Shown in pieces: positions 1 to 9,800 of a DNA stretch of 64,000 bases (position 1 is its first letter; the number at the start of each line of letters is the position of its first letter). Below the pieces are notes generated by a model. The model searched no databases and was not told the origin of the DNA. It saw only the letters and a list, made by a program, of their open reading frames with translations. The translations under genes and the position numbers were made by a program. The stretch is taken from contig CALHCF010000009.1 of NCBI GenBank assembly GCA_937930635.1, positions 318,702 through 382,701 on the forward strand, given 5' to 3'. This DNA is from an uncultured Rhizobiaceae group bacterium. Lineage in GTDB: Bacteria; Pseudomonadota; Alphaproteobacteria; Rhizobiales; Rhizobiaceae.

Positions 1-947
1 GCTATTCGCCGCAGGGTATCCACCATCAGGTCGGGAGCACCCCGTTCCAGGCCATCAGACAAAACAATTACTGAAGCACCACGCATCGTCCCGGCAAAAC
101 GCGGAACGGCCAGCAAGGCATCTAGCGCATCACCAATGCGCGTGCCGCCATCGAAATCGGCAACAGCGGCTCCAATTCGCTGCATTGACCGTTCTGCATT
201 TTTGTCCTGCAACGCACGGGTAATGCGTGTCAGACGGGTTCCAAAAGTGAAGGCTTCCAAGCGGTCTGCAACACTGGCAAGCGCGTGGGCGAAACGCATG
301 GTCGCATCCGATTGTTCTTTCATCGACCCTGAAACATCAATCAGGAGTGTTATGGGACGCAGGCGGGTCTTCCTTCGGTTACGGGCAAGTTCAAAAAGTT
401 CGCCGTCGCGACGTACAGCCTGTCGCAATGAACGCCGCATATCGAATGCATCACCCTTACGGGCCGGTGTGCGCCGGTAGGACCTGCGGCGTGGAAGGGC
501 TGCGGGTGCCCGTCGCACAAAATCCCGAAGCACATTATCTTCATCAATTTGAGTGAGTTGCCGCGAAGAAAGGATCTCGGACATCGAGGCCAGTTCTCCG
601 GCGTCAGTTTCTTCCCCTTCGACTTCTATGAGGCGTTGATCATCCTGCGGTTCATAAGCCTGAAGATCGTCTTCTTCCTCACCATCAGACGGTGCCGATA
701 GGGTTTGCCCCATGAAGAAGGCACGAAACAGGGCGTCGTATTCCGGCTGTCGCTCGTTTGGAACAGCCAGCAAGGCCAGTCCGGCACGCCGAATATCGCC
801 AAGGTCTCGAGGTCCGAGCCTGGCAATCGCTTCAATAAATGATGTTGTCTGATCGGGTGCCACGGCAAAACCATGGGCCCGCAGCAATTGGGCAAATTCC
901 ACAAAGGTCTGCGACGCACGAGGCATGGATGTTTCGCGAATGTTCAT
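1..947 (-). CDS. VWA domain protein, CoxE-like (3' end cut by window edge)
   Basis: This gene reads leftward from an ATG at 947 and runs off the window with no stop, giving 315 visible codons. The start overlaps the stop of the MoxR gene (ATGA), so the two are probably translationally coupled. An N-terminal helical region and an acidic stretch (about residues 88-116) precede a von Willebrand A domain. The metal-ion-dependent adhesion site reads D204-V-S206-G-S208, with a threonine in FDGGT (about 269) and an SDG motif near 298. CoxE-like VWA proteins act with MoxR ATPases such as CoxD in maturing the molybdenum cofactor of CO-dehydrogenase-like enzymes. The position right after a hydroxylase operon fits that role; the exact client is inferred. 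Confidence 0.88.
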   Translation of the reverse strand, partial: MNIRETSMPRASQTFVEFAQLLRAHGFAVAPDQTTSFIEAIARLGPRDLGDIRRAGLALLAVPNERQPEYDALFRAFFMGQTLSAPSDGEEEDDLQAYEPQDDQRLIEVEGEETDAGELASMSEILSSRQLTQIDEDNVLRDFVRRAPAALPRRRSYRRTPARKGDAFDMRRSLRQAVRRDGELFELARNRRKTRLRPITLLIDVSGSMKEQSDATMRFAHALASVADRLEAFTFGTRLTRITRALQDKNAERSMQRIGAAVADFDGGTRIGDALDALLAVPRFAGTMRGASVIVLSDGLERGAPDLMVDTLRRI

Positions 948-1825
948 GCCGCCACCCCTTGCAAAATGCTGTCAAGCTGCGGCTGCACATGAACGAGGTC
1001 ATCATGATCCTTCAACGCCACGCCTATGGCTCGTTTGAAAGCCGCCGGCCAGGCTACGCCCTGACTGTTGAGCAACGTCGATGCCTGTGACCACTCCACG
1101 GTCTCTGCGACGCCCGGCGGTTTGATAAGCGGCTCACGACGCAAACGGCCCACCGCAGCGACAACCGCATCGGCTGTATCACGGGCCACACCGCTCGCCC
1201 GTGCCATGACAATTTCAGCCTCAAGCGCCGGATCGGGATAATCAATCCAGTGATAGACGCAACGGCGACGTAACGCTTCATGCAGGTCGCGGGTCCGGTT
1301 GGAGGTCAGCAAGATAACAGGGGGCGTCTGCGCCTTCACCGTACCTGTTTCGGGAATGGAAATCTGAAAGTCCGACAAAAACTCAAGAAGAAATGCCTCA
1401 AACTCATGGTCGGCCCGGTCGATTTCATCTATCAGCAGCACACAATCTTCGGGATGGCGCAACGCCTCCAGCATGGGGCGTTCCAGCAAGAAATCATCGT
1501 TGTAGATATTTACATATTGCTGTCCGGCCTGACGGATCGCCAGCATCTGACGGGGGTAGTTCCACTCATAAAGTGCGGCGGAAGCATCAATACCTTCAAA
1601 GCATTGCAGACGAACAACACGTCTGCCAAGCACACCCCCGATGGCCTTAGCCGCCTCTGTTTTCCCAACACCGGGCGCTCCTTCAAGCAGAAGAGGCTTA
1701 CCCATGGCCAGGGCCAGGTAGCCGGCAGTTGATAGACCTTCATCGGCAATATACTGCGCCCCGGCCAGCGCTTTTTGCAGTGCCGGCGGACCGTCAATAC
1801 CAAGGATGGAACCTGTTACTGCCAC
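944..1825 (-). CDS. MoxR-family AAA+ ATPase, CoxD-like
   Basis: This 293-residue protein is a MoxR-type AAA+ ATPase. Walker A is GAPGVGKTE (residues 49-57), Walker B is LLIDEID (about 130-136), a sensor-1 segment LLTSNRTRDL lies at 172-181, and arginines follow in RRRC. Paralogues such as CoxD remodel molybdenum hydroxylases so that sulfur (and copper in CO dehydrogenase) can be inserted at the active site. It lies 6 bases downstream of the molybdopterin subunit C-terminal gene and overlaps the VWA gene by 4 bases. ATPase plus VWA is the standard pairing for this family. Its client is probably the split hydroxylase upstream. Confidence 0.9.
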   Translation of the reverse strand: MAVTGSILGIDGPPALQKALAGAQYIADEGLSTAGYLALAMGKPLLLEGAPGVGKTEAAKAIGGVLGRRVVRLQCFEGIDASAALYEWNYPRQMLAIRQAGQQYVNIYNDDFLLERPMLEALRHPEDCVLLIDEIDRADHEFEAFLLEFLSDFQISIPETGTVKAQTPPVILLTSNRTRDLHEALRRRCVYHWIDYPDPALEAEIVMARASGVARDTADAVVAAVGRLRREPLIKPPGVAETVEWSQASTLLNSQGVAWPAAFKRAIGVALKDHDDLVHVQPQLDSILQGVAA

Positions 1826-1831
1826 GCCTGC

Positions 1832-2863
1832 CTACACTTCCCAACTCTGGCCTTGAGGACGGGCACCGCCATTGGCTTTGATGCCGCGCAGAATTTTTTC
1901 CGGTGTTACCGGCAAGGCATCAATGCGCACACCAACGGCATTGTAGACCGCATTGGTGACGGCCGGCAGAAGTGGATTGGCACACATTTCGCCGGGGCCT
2001 TTACCACCATAGGGAGCATCCTCTGCCGGGCGTTCAAGAACGGCAATGTGATGCGGCACCACCTGACCCGGGCCCGGCATCAGATAATGATTGAAATCCG
2101 TCGCACCATAGTCACGGTTGGGATAATGGGGTTCAGTTGTCTCAAAAAGCGCATGGCTGATACCCATCCATGCGCCGCCGATCAGTTGCTGTTCCACCAT
2201 CTTGGGGTTAAGTGCGCGCCCAACTTCATATGCCGAATTAACCTCCAGCACTTCAACTTCGCCAGTTTCATCATCCACCTGCAGGTCAAGAACCACCGCC
2301 GCATGCGCGAAACACGATACCGGCGTCATCTCACCGGTATCGGGATCCACATCCGACATGGGGATAAGAAAGATACCGCGTCCGGAGATCGTACGTCCCT
2401 GACGAAACTGGGCTGCAATTGCCGTGTCAGCAACCGCGATGGTTCGCGACGGCGCTCCTTTGACATGAATATTACCCTTGCCGTCGGTTTCCAGGTCGGC
2501 GGCACTGACCTCCAGTTCCTCAGCAGCAGCATCAAGCATGACACTCCTTGCCTCGCGCGCGGCTTGTATGACGGCATTGCCGACACGGTGCGTTCCGCGC
2601 GATGCAAAAGATCCCATATCATGCGGGCCGGTGTCGCTGTCGGCGGTATCGACGTAGACGTCCTCTATAGGCACTCCCAGCGTTTCCGCCGCAATCTGAC
2701 GCGAGACCTGTTTCATGCCCTGCCCAAGATCTATCGCCGACAATGTGACCATGAATTTCCCATCGGGCGTTGAATGCACAAGCGCCTGACTGGGATCCCC
2801 ACCAAGGTTCATACCGATGGGATAATTGATGCACGAGAAGCCGCGCCCTTTATGAACCGCCAT
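1832..2863 (-). CDS. Molybdopterin-binding hydroxylase large subunit, C-terminal half as a separate gene
   Basis: These 343 residues match the C-terminal half of xanthine dehydrogenase/CO-dehydrogenase-type large subunits. Visible motifs are the glycine-rich LGGDPSQAL near the start, SAIDLGQGMKQ (42-52), GSFASRGTHRVGNA (84-97) and GGKGPGEM, where E292 is the expected catalytic glutamate. The gene has its own ATG at 2863. An AGGAGG ribosome binding site sits 9 bases upstream and abuts the stop of the N-terminal-half gene. It is therefore translated as a separate chain rather than being a frameshift fragment. The molybdenum site would have to be assembled from this chain and the 2879-4711 product. 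The substrate is unknown. Confidence 0.85.
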   Translation of the reverse strand: MAVHKGRGFSCINYPIGMNLGGDPSQALVHSTPDGKFMVTLSAIDLGQGMKQVSRQIAAETLGVPIEDVYVDTADSDTGPHDMGSFASRGTHRVGNAVIQAAREARSVMLDAAAEELEVSAADLETDGKGNIHVKGAPSRTIAVADTAIAAQFRQGRTISGRGIFLIPMSDVDPDTGEMTPVSCFAHAAVVLDLQVDDETGEVEVLEVNSAYEVGRALNPKMVEQQLIGGAWMGISHALFETTEPHYPNRDYGATDFNHYLMPGPGQVVPHHIAVLERPAEDAPYGGKGPGEMCANPLLPAVTNAVYNAVGVRIDALPVTPEKILRGIKANGGARPQGQSWEV

Positions 2864-2878
2864 GTCAGATAGCCTCCT

Positions 2879-4711
2879 TCATCGTCTTCTCGTGCCGCGC
2901 ACAAAGGGCGACGTTCCCGGACGCTTGAATCCGCGGGTGTAGGGTTCCTGTTGGGTGGACGGAACCACTGGCGTGGACGGAGGGTCGGATGGGGTATTTT
3001 GAGGTGCCGCAAATGCTGATTGCTGCGGTACGGCAGGTGCTGGTGGCGGGGCAGGCGTTGGTGCTGGTGGTTGCGGCAGATCACGCGCAGGCATACTCTC
3101 CTGCTCCGCTGACCGAACTCGTGAAGGCATGGTATCAGCACCAACTCTTGCCGGCTCTCGAGCTGCCTCGCCCATCGCCTGCGTTGCCGTTACCGGAGCA
3201 ACGGTCGATGTTGGTTTATCGGATACCTGGCCATCTTTCGATGGCGCAGCATCGTTGATCACGCCACGCTTTCGGTCGCCGATTTTTCCATCGTGATCAA
3301 CAACAGTCGGTGGGATATCAACCTTCGCCGAATCGCCCTGCAGACTGGACATTGCCGAAAATTCGGGACGGATCGCCCAATTGCCCTTTTGCGCCGCCAC
3401 CTGGCAACATTCGATCAACGCGGTGTTTTTTGCCAAGCGGCGATGCGCCTTCATTTCTCCATCACGATAGGCGTTGAGTATGCGTAGTTCGATCGGGTTC
3501 ATCCGAACCGCTTCAGCCACCTTGTCCATATGAGCCTCGATGGCAAAATCGACGGCGGTGATACCAAATCCCCGCATGGCTGTTGCCGGAGTGCGGTTGG
3601 TGTAAACGCAATAGACATTGGCGGCGACATTTGGAATCGAATAGGGGCCGGGCAGATGACCCGTTCCCTTAATGATCGCGTAGGACGACAAACGCGTGTA
3701 AGCGCCAGCATCGAAAAAGCCAGTGAACTCACGGGCAACGATGCGCCCGTCATTCATCACGCCGTCCTTCAGCCGCCAGCGTTCGGCCCCTCGTGGCGCA
3801 CCGACCTGCATTTCTTCCGCTCTGTCCCACATAAATTTGACCGGTCGGCCGGTCAGCATGGAACCGAGCACGGCCATCGGTTCATGCAGGGAATCTACCT
3901 TTCCGCCAAAACCTCCGCCTACCGTACCGCCAATAAAATGCAGGCGGCTGGAACTCACATTCAGGAACTTCGCAGAAAGGCCAAGCGAGAAAAACAGAGC
4001 CTGTGTAGAGGTGTAACAGACGTAGCGATCGTTGGTTTCAGGAGCAGCAATAGCACCGCAGGTCTCCATCGGTGCCTGCTCGATGGGCGACATCTGGTAT
4101 TCACCTTCGATAACGTGATCGGCTTTGGCAAAGGCACCGTTCACATCTCCAAAACGCAGCTTCTGGTGGTCATAGAGATCGTGATAGTCGAACGTGTTGT
4201 TTGGATATTCCTCGTTGACTACGGGCGCCTGCGGTGTGAGTGCTTCTTCCACATCAAGCACATGGGGCAGCACCTCATAGTCCACCTGGACAACCTTGCA
4301 GGCATTGCGAACCTGCAATTCAGTCTCGCCGATAATGGCAATCACCGGCTCACCTTTGTAGGCAACTTTTTTGTCCTGCAGCAGTGCTTCGTCGTCCCGT
4401 CCAAACCCGATGATCGACAACATCGTGTTCATGTTGTTTGGAATGTCCTGGGGCCGAACGATCCGCACCACACCCGGCATGATCTCCGCCGCCGATGTAT
4501 TTACCGAACGTATGCGGGCGTGATGGTGTGGCGAGCGGACACACCGCATATGCAGCAGGCCTTCAAACTTGTGATCATCAAAATAGGCTGTTCTGCCCGT
4601 CACATGCCCGAGCGCATCCTGCCGCTGCTTGGGCTTGCCGATCTCGTTGAGGTCTTCGGGCCGCTCATCGGCAAAAAGCTCTTTGCGAAATTCAATTGAG
4701 GATGACGCCAT
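2879..4711 (-). CDS. Molybdopterin-binding hydroxylase large subunit, N-terminal half with proline-rich tail
   Basis: This 610-residue protein starts at ATG 4711 behind a GGGAGGG ribosome site; GTG 4714 is an alternative and overlaps the small-subunit stop. Residues 1 to about 445 match the N-terminal half of XDH-family large subunits: the a/b-hammerhead domain, then the first cofactor domain with GGGFGGK (265-271) and AMRGFG (378-383). The second motif resembles xanthine dehydrogenase and lacks the AYXCSFR loop of form I CO dehydrogenase. The family homology then stops, and about 165 residues of low-complexity sequence follow, very rich in Pro, Ala and Gln and ending in Arg. The remaining cofactor domain is in the next gene. 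This split plus tail is unusual. Confidence 0.83.
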   Translation of the reverse strand: MASSSIEFRKELFADERPEDLNEIGKPKQRQDALGHVTGRTAYFDDHKFEGLLHMRCVRSPHHHARIRSVNTSAAEIMPGVVRIVRPQDIPNNMNTMLSIIGFGRDDEALLQDKKVAYKGEPVIAIIGETELQVRNACKVVQVDYEVLPHVLDVEEALTPQAPVVNEEYPNNTFDYHDLYDHQKLRFGDVNGAFAKADHVIEGEYQMSPIEQAPMETCGAIAAPETNDRYVCYTSTQALFFSLGLSAKFLNVSSSRLHFIGGTVGGGFGGKVDSLHEPMAVLGSMLTGRPVKFMWDRAEEMQVGAPRGAERWRLKDGVMNDGRIVAREFTGFFDAGAYTRLSSYAIIKGTGHLPGPYSIPNVAANVYCVYTNRTPATAMRGFGITAVDFAIEAHMDKVAEAVRMNPIELRILNAYRDGEMKAHRRLAKNTALIECCQVAAQKGNWAIRPEFSAMSSLQGDSAKVDIPPTVVDHDGKIGDRKRGVINDAAPSKDGQVSDKPTSTVAPVTATQAMGEAAREPARVGADTMPSRVRSAEQESMPARDLPQPPAPTPAPPPAPAVPQQSAFAAPQNTPSDPPSTPVVPSTQQEPYTRGFKRPGTSPFVRGTRRR

Positions 4712-5193
4712 CACATGGCCCTCCCTCTCATTTTAGTGGCCGCATCGAGGATTGCATCGATAATCGGTTCATAGCCGGTGCATCGGCAGACATTGCCGGA
4801 AATGGCCTCAACAACGTCATCCCTGCTTGGGTTGGGGTTGTTCATCAGAAGAGCTTTTGCCGCCATTAACATGCCGCCAGTGCAATAGCCGCACTGCGCT
4901 GCAAATCCGTCCATGAATGCCTGTTGCAAAGCGTGCAATTGCGGACCGTCGGACAAACCCGATACCGTTTCGACCGAACGTCCCTCCATGGTTTGCGACA
5001 ACGTCAGACACGAAAGTTGCGGTTGGCCATCAACGATAACCGTGCAACTGCCGCAAGTGCCTTGTGCGCACCCGTATTTGGGCGACATGTCGCCAACACC
5101 GCGCCGCAACGTTTCCAGCATATTCTCGCCGCCATTGACAAAAATGGCTGTATCCCGGCCGTTGAGAGAAAACTGGAGGGGCATCTTGGCCAT
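4711..5193 (-). CDS. Molybdenum hydroxylase small subunit, 2Fe-2S
   Basis: This 160-residue iron-sulfur subunit carries two [2Fe-2S] clusters. The plant-type cluster ligands are C42, C47, C50 and C62 (motif GCAQGTCGSC). The second cluster uses C101, C104, C136 and C138 (CGYCTGGM and CRCTG). It passes electrons from the molybdenum centre to the FAD subunit. The gene overlaps the FAD-subunit stop by 1 base at its start and the large-subunit start by 1 to 4 bases at its end. The order FAD, 2Fe-2S, molybdopterin is typical of CoxM-S-L-like operons. Family assignment is secure; the substrate is not. Confidence 0.93.
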   Translation of the reverse strand: MAKMPLQFSLNGRDTAIFVNGGENMLETLRRGVGDMSPKYGCAQGTCGSCTVIVDGQPQLSCLTLSQTMEGRSVETVSGLSDGPQLHALQQAFMDGFAAQCGYCTGGMLMAAKALLMNNPNPSRDDVVEAISGNVCRCTGYEPIIDAILDAATKMRGRAM

Positions 5194-5993
5194 TATTTCT
5201 CCCCCTCACCAAGCAACAGGCGTCGCAGATGTACCGGAGCAACTTCCTTGCGGTACCAGCCGCTTGCAAGTGGATCGTCTGGTGGGTTGAATGCACCTAT
5301 AACGGCCTGCAATGCGCTTTCGATGCCACTGGCGTCCAGGCTTGTGCCTTCCAGCGCCTGCTCAACCGGCAGGGCCCGCAAAGGTGTTTCACCCATCGCC
5401 CCAAAGGCAAGACGAGCATTGGAAATCCGCCCGGTCGCACGCGGCAGCCATGCCGCTATCGACATCACGGACACACCTTTTGGTTTGACCCGCGACACCT
5501 TGTGATAGCGGAAATCCTGCCCTCCGGGTCTGGCAACACTGACTGATGTGACGACGCCGTTGAACGTGGTGCGGCTGGAAATAAAATCTGACAGATCGTG
5601 TTCACCGCCACCGGCTACTGAAACACGCCCGTCCAGAGCCAGCAGGGCGACAGTGAAGTCGCCGTAAGGATGTTCGGCAAACAGATTGCCGCCCACAGTT
5701 GCCACGTTGCGCACGGCAGGCCCGCCAACACTACGGGCAACCGGCGTAAGGAAAGACAGATCGGACGATGCGATCACTTCACGCATTGTCACATCTGCCC
5801 CGATCCGCACCCGGTCTCCCGCTGCTTCAACCTGCTTCAGTGCGGGGTCAGTTGTGCGCACAATGCGGCTGAAGTCCTGTTCTCCGTAATTCAAAGCACG
5901 CATGATCAGCGTACCGCCGCCGAAATAGACACCATCGTCACGCAATGCCGCCGCCGCCTGATCCACATTGGGATATGTTTCAAAGCCGATCAT
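5193..5993 (-). CDS. Molybdenum hydroxylase FAD-binding medium subunit
   Basis: This 266-residue protein belongs to the CoxM/XDH FAD-binding subunit family. FAD-contact motifs are visible: YFGGGTLIMRAL near residue 24, followed by the VGGPAVRNVATVGGNLF segment near 88-104. A C-terminal CO-dehydrogenase-flavoprotein-type domain ends the protein. It hands electrons from the 2Fe-2S subunit to an acceptor, probably quinone or oxygen rather than NAD. It starts at ATG 5993, overlapping the upstream SRPBCC stop by 4 bases, and ends 1 base into the small subunit, so it is coupled at both ends. Confidence 0.92.
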   Translation of the reverse strand: MIGFETYPNVDQAAAALRDDGVYFGGGTLIMRALNYGEQDFSRIVRTTDPALKQVEAAGDRVRIGADVTMREVIASSDLSFLTPVARSVGGPAVRNVATVGGNLFAEHPYGDFTVALLALDGRVSVAGGGEHDLSDFISSRTTFNGVVTSVSVARPGGQDFRYHKVSRVKPKGVSVMSIAAWLPRATGRISNARLAFGAMGETPLRALPVEQALEGTSLDASGIESALQAVIGAFNPPDDPLASGWYRKEVAPVHLRRLLLGEGEK

Positions 5994-6439
5994 GTTTCGG
6001 CTCCCCGTTCAAGATGCTCACGGATGGCAGCAAAGCCAGCCATGTAGATATCTTCGCCAACCATCGTGCCAAGCTGCTCCTGCCGCCCGGCAGGCGTATC
6101 GAACCGGCCCTCCCATTCCCAATAGGTCTTATCCCCATCAGTGACGGGGACTAGCCGAACATGCGCGATGTAGTTGAAAAGCGGAATTGGCGTATCGAGC
6201 AGACAATAGGAGTAACTCAACTCAAGATCGGACAGGGTCAGCAATTGCTCGCGCAACTCAGACCCGTCCTGCAATTTGAACCGACGCACGCAACCAACCC
6301 GGTCAGCAGCCTCGCCACGCTCAATCTGGCTGGAAGCCACCGCCGGGTGCCAGCGCTCGTGGCCATTGAAGTCACGAATGACATCCCAGACCTCATCGGC
6401 TGGTACATCAAGAACAGTGCTGCGAAGAACTTTCACCAT
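5990..6439 (-). CDS. SRPBCC family protein (CoxG/PYR-PYL-like), copy 1
   Basis: This 149-residue protein has a START/SRPBCC hydrophobic-pocket fold, recognised from VWDVIRDFNGHERWHP near the N-terminus and IREHLERG at the C-terminus. The family binds hydrophobic ligands. CoxG members occur in CO-dehydrogenase-like operons, where they have been linked to membrane anchoring or cofactor handling. It is clearly paralogous to the next gene upstream (6444-6881), sharing the VWD-RDFNG-RWHP core and the PVTDG turn. It overlaps the FAD subunit gene by 4 bases. The ligand is unknown. Confidence 0.85.
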   Translation of the reverse strand: MVKVLRSTVLDVPADEVWDVIRDFNGHERWHPAVASSQIERGEAADRVGCVRRFKLQDGSELREQLLTLSDLELSYSYCLLDTPIPLFNYIAHVRLVPVTDGDKTYWEWEGRFDTPAGRQEQLGTMVGEDIYMAGFAAIREHLERGAET

Positions 6440-6443
6440 TTCT

Positions 6444-6881
6444 CTACCCGCCGAAATGCCGCTTCAGCGAGTCGAAGCCACCTTGAAAGACATCTGTAGC
6501 AATGCCCGCAACCAGTTCGCTTTCGTTCGACGGGTCGCAGTCAAACTCGGCAGACCATTCAGCGAAACACCGTGCACCGTCAGTTACGGGTGTAAAGCGA
6601 AGCGTCGCGATATAATCGCTAAGGGGCATCGGCCCTTCGAGCATGGAATAGGAACAGAACATGTCGTAGTCGGACAGACCCAACAATTGTTCACGAATAT
6701 TGTCTCCATTCTGCAAATTAAAATTGCGAATACAGCCCACTTTGTCGGCCGGCAGAGCGTCTTCGATCCGGCTGTCACGAATCCTTGGGTGCCACCGGGG
6801 CAGCCCGTTAAAATCCCGCACCCGATCCCAAACCTTGGCCGCCGGGGCATTGATGATGCTCGAGACGAAAATGCGGGCCAT
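6444..6881 (-). CDS. SRPBCC family protein, copy 2
   Basis: This 145-residue protein is a SRPBCC-fold paralogue of the adjacent 149-residue protein, with VWDRVRDFNGLPRWHP near residue 17 and VGCIRNFNL in the middle. Its ATG directly follows the stop of the flotillin gene, with no gap, and it ends 4 bases before copy 1. Two copies in a row suggest a duplication followed by specialisation or a heterodimer. It may bind the operon's substrate or assist hydroxylase maturation; neither can be decided from sequence. Confidence 0.84.
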   Translation of the reverse strand: MARIFVSSIINAPAAKVWDRVRDFNGLPRWHPRIRDSRIEDALPADKVGCIRNFNLQNGDNIREQLLGLSDYDMFCSYSMLEGPMPLSDYIATLRFTPVTDGARCFAEWSAEFDCDPSNESELVAGIATDVFQGGFDSLKRHFGG

Positions 6882-9800
6882 CTATTTTTTCCCCCCGCCA
6901 GACTTTTCGTCATTCTTCGACGCCTTCAGACGCTTCGCTTCGGATGTTGCACGGGTCATGTCGCTGGCATCACGAAAGATCGACGAGCTGGCAACGTTGG
7001 AACCATCAATCCCGATATCGGATAACAGGCTGTCGACCATTGGAGCCTGAACACGGTAGCGCAGGGCGGAATTCATCACCTCATCGGTGGGGCTTGCGCT
7101 TCCTCCCCCGCCGCCACCGTTTACAGGGCCATCACCACCACCGGTCCATTCCAGCCCCTTCGTGCCAGAACCACCCAATTGCATGATCTTGATGTCGTTG
7201 ATCTTCTCAAGCGGCTTGGCGGATGCGGCAACAATGCCTTCCACATGCTCCAGCATTTTGCGCTTGAACAGGGAATGACGGGCTTCGTCGGTCAGGACGT
7301 TTTCTGCTTCGTTGATAAGCTTCTGCGCCTCCGCTTCGACAGCGGCGCGAACCTTCTCTGCCTCTGCAGCGATGCGTTTTTCGGCAGCTTCCTTCTCGGC
7401 TTTCACCACATCAACAGAGCGTTCGCGTTCGGCGGACCCGGTTGCTTCAACTGTTTTGGCACGCTCGGAAGCTTCAATGGCACGAACACGCGCATTTTCC
7501 GATTCAGCGGCAGCCGCACTCTCATCGAGCGATTTCTTGTAGAGCTCGATTGCCTTGTCCATTTCGGCAGTCTGAACATTCTTTTCGCGTTCGACCTCGA
7601 GACGACGGCGTTCGGTCTGATGGCTGATACGAGCTTCGTCGAGGCCGCGCTCTGAAGCGATCTGGGCGCGTTCGATTTCCTCTTTTGATGCAATCTCTGC
7701 TTCGCGCAACGCCTGAAGCCGGGCAATTTCCAGCTGCTCAATCTTCTTACGGCGTTCGATCTTGACGGCTTCAACCTCCTGCTCTGCAACTATGCGCTCA
7801 GCATCGAGAACCTTCTCTTTGGCAACGCGTGCAGCCTCAACAGCCTCGTCAGCAGCAATCTGCGCGGCATCAATAGCCTTGTTGCGATCGATTTCGAGAG
7901 TGCGGATTGTTTCGTCACGCGCGATCTTTTCACGGGTGGTTTCCTGCTCTTTCTCAATACGCATCTGTTCAACCAGACGGCGCGAGGAAATTTCTGCGGA
8001 CTCGATCGCCTCATCTCTTTCGATCTGACGGGACCTGATTTCCGCGTCTTTTTCAATTTCTCTGGCGCGGGTTTTGCCTTCCTCGCTTATGCGCGCTGCC
8101 TTGATTTCAGCCTCGGCAGAGATCGATGCGGCATCAACAGTCCGGTTACGGGCAATCTCGCGTTCACGCATGTCCTGTTCATAGGCGATGCGCTCAGCTG
8201 CAACTTTTTTCTCCTTGGCAATGCGGGCTGCTTCGGTTGCTTCATCGGCGGCGATTTCGGCTTCGCGCAACGCTTTTTCGCGACGTACTTCACGCTCCTT
8301 CGTCGCCTCTTCGCTTTCGATGCGCTGAACCGCCAGTTTCTTCTCCTGGGCAATTCGTGCGGCTTCCACACTTTCGCGAGCGGAGACTTCCGCCTGATCC
8401 AAAGCCTCGTTACGCTCGATTTCCAGTTCTCTGGTTGCTTTCTCAAAAGCAATACGTTCGGCAGCGGTCGCCTTTTCCTGGGCAATGCGCTTGGCCTCGG
8501 TCGCTTCCTTGGCAGCAATCTGCGAAGCATCCAACGCGGCCTGGCGCGATACTTCTCGTTCATCAGTCTTTTCACGCGATGCTATGCGCTCAAAGGAGAG
8601 CTGCATCTCCTGGGCGATACGAGCTTTTTCAACCGCTTCACGAGAGGCAATCTCGGATTCATCAATAGCCTGATTACGGGCAATCTCCAGACTGCGTATG
8701 CGCTCTTCTTGTGCAATACGGGTCGCATCAGTGACCTCGCGCGCTTCAATCGTTGCTTCTTCCAACACACGCTGACGCTGGATTTCGAGAGCGCGGGTCT
8801 CCTGCTCCGACGTTATGCGCTGGGCAGACAGAGCCTTCTCGCGAGCGATCCGTGCAGCTTCGATTGCCTCCTGTGAGGCAATCTCGGCCTCCTCAAGTGC
8901 TTTTTGGCGCTCGATTTCCAGCTTGCGGGTTGCCTTATCGGAGGAAATCCGTTCGGCATTGATCACCGTCTCCTGCGCAATCCGCAGTTTTTCGGACGCT
9001 TCACGCGATTCGATTTCTGCCTGCTGGATCGTCAGATTGCGGGCAATTTCGAGTTGCTTGGTATTTTCCTCAAACTCGATACGCGCTTCGCTGAGCGATC
9101 TGTCTAATGCAATTCGTGCACGCTCTGTTGCCTCACGGGCCTCAATATCGGCCGCATCCACGGTGCGCTGACGTTCAATATCACGGGACTGAGTTTCCTG
9201 ATCTTTGGCAATGCGCGCTTCTGTTATGGTACGCTCCTGAGCAATACGCGCCTTTTCAATCGCTTCCTTGGCCGCGATATCGGCCGCGTCGGTTAGCTGT
9301 TGGGTCTTGATGCGTTCTTCGGTCAGGTTTTTTTCCTGGCTGATGCGTGCCTTTTCGATCTGTTCCTTTGTTTTGATTTCGGCTTCATCAATCACCTTCT
9401 GCCGTTCGATTTCCAACTGACGGATTTCACGTTCTGACGCTATCCGCGCTTCCGAAATCTGACGCTCATTTGTAATGCGTGCGGTCTCAATGGCTTCGCG
9501 GCTTGTAATATTGGCGGTCTCTGCATCCTTGTCACGCTCCGCGCGTTCGCGGGTCAGTTCGGCGCGCTGTTGCGCGCGGCGAAATTCGACCTCACGCTCC
9601 TGTTCCAGGCGCGCCTCTTCACTTTCGCGTTCGATTTCCAGGGCCTGTTTTTCGGCCTCCAGATTGCGCGAACGGATCCGGATCATGGCATCTTGCTCAA
9701 TGTCATTACGGAGTTTGCGACGTTCCTCGATGGTCTCGATAACCGTGGTCAGACCTTCGGCATCAAACGTGTTGGACGGATTGAAATACTCGATATCAGT

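Noticed and set aside
1775-2773. Plus-strand 332-codon open frame opposite MoxR and the large-subunit C-terminal gene
   Set aside because: It is a shadow frame of two clearly identified minus-strand genes with no family similarity.
2864-2881. Frameshift breaking one large-subunit gene
   Set aside because: The first gene continues for about 165 residues past the homology, and a strong AGGAGG precedes the second ATG at the correct distance, so this looks like two translated genes.
3530-4699. Plus-strand 389-codon open frame opposite the hydroxylase subunit
   Set aside because: It is antisense to a well-supported gene, lacks recognisable motifs and has no ribosome site.
1832-4711. Form I CO dehydrogenase (coxL)
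   Set aside because: The AYXCSFR active-site loop of form I CoxL is not present; the equivalent reads AMRGFG, as in xanthine dehydrogenase-type enzymes.
7551-9497. Possible CRISPR array or tandem DNA repeat
   Set aside because: The periodicity is a protein property of the flotillin rod: 33-base multiples that stay in frame, with weak DNA identity. There are no identical direct repeats separated by unique spacers.
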